The notes under the pieces were generated by a model. It had not been told where the DNA came from. It made no database searches and saw only the letters and a program-made list of their open reading frames with translations. The translations under genes and the position numbers were made by a program. Below, piece after piece: positions 63,751 through 64,000 of a DNA stretch of 64,000 nucleotides. The stretch is from Microvirga pudoricolor (GTDB lineage Bacteria; Pseudomonadota; Alphaproteobacteria; Rhizobiales; Beijerinckiaceae). Positions within the stretch are counted from its first letter, which is position 1; each line of letters starts with the position of its first letter. The DNA is taken from positions 1 through 64,000 of the forward strand of contig NZ_JAFEMB010000001.1 in assembly GCF_016892705.1 (NCBI RefSeq), in the 5' to 3' direction.

Positions 63751-64000
63751 ATGTCCCGTGCTCCCGCTTTCGTCCGCTCGAACCTACCCGATGAGACCCT
63801 GCTGCGAGGAACCGGAGCGCGCGACCGCCTCACGGGCGGCCCGGGCGCGGATGTCCTGCTGGGGCTCGGCGGGGACGACCGGCTCGAAGGCGGCCGGGGC
63901 AGCGACGTCCTCCTGGGAGGCGACGGCGACGACCTTTTGTCCGGCGGACCGGGCGGCGATCACCTCGTGGGAGGCGCAGGCCGCGACGTCTTCCGGGACA
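63751..64000 (+). CDS. RTX calcium-binding repeat protein (5' part, cut by window end)
   Basis: The first 83 codons of a gene that runs off the right edge. After about 25 residues it enters tandem GGxGxDxLx nonapeptides ([36 protein letters not shown]), which form Ca2+-binding beta-rolls in type I secreted proteins. There is no Sec signal, as expected for type I export. The ATG at 63751 has GCGAGG upstream; the ATG at 63730 is an alternative. The catalytic or adhesive part is not in the window. The preceding 120 bp are AT-rich without other features. Confidence 0.82.
   Translation, partial: MSRAPAFVRSNLPDETLLRGTGARDRLTGGPGADVLLGLGGDDRLEGGRGSDVLLGGDGDDLLSGGPGGDHLVGGAGRDVFRD

Overview
The window reads as chromosome of a high-GC alphaproteobacterium of the Hyphomicrobiales, most likely Methylobacteriaceae close to Microvirga. 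This rests on a feuNPQ-cycHJKL-degP-glnE gene order, a Rhodobacter-type gene transfer agent (GTA) cluster, a DivJ-like kinase locus, EcfG-type promoters and dense GC-rich coding. The genus is inference; no rRNA or tRNA gene is visible.

Left part (1-21.2 kb): xanthine dehydrogenase small subunit, a glyoxalase I-like protein, aminopeptidase N, a PAS histidine kinase and glnE. These are followed by a minus-strand block of envelope and cytochrome c genes: an OmpR-type response regulator with its kinase, a DegP-like protease, ccmH/F/E/I (cycLKJH), and FeuQ, FeuP and FeuN (PepSY).

Middle (21.2-45.6 kb): a complete-looking GTA cluster on the minus strand. It runs from terminase (right) through portal, prohead protease, capsid, connector and tail genes to baseplate, fibre-like protein and endolysin (left). 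It carries several intrusions: two plus-strand trypsin-like protease genes between capsid and connector, a glycine-zipper lipoprotein with its own terminator, a DUF465 gene, an AT-rich patch beside the tail tape measure, and a 4.1-kb mobile element that splits the portal gene. The element is bounded by a 6-bp repeat. Its joined ends form a symmetric attP-like site. It encodes a short serine recombinase whose stop overlaps the start of a protein with family-A-polymerase-like motifs, plus NhaA behind a structured RNA leader and two small envelope proteins. Exact excision would restore a 387-aa portal protein. As it stands the GTA is probably non-productive.

Right part (45.6-64 kb): a LOV-domain hybrid histidine kinase, an HWE-family kinase, an orphan TakP-like TRAP binding protein, small envelope genes behind GGAAC-N16-(C/A)GTT promoters (general stress response type), an AI-2E family transporter, a cysteine-cluster protein, a class A PBP followed by DUF1214/DUF1254/GNAT genes, a DUF2336 gene, DUF1491, a peptidoglycan-binding protein, a DivJ-like kinase, and the start of an RTX-repeat protein cut by the window end. 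Dispersed palindromic repeats occupy many of the intergenic gaps.
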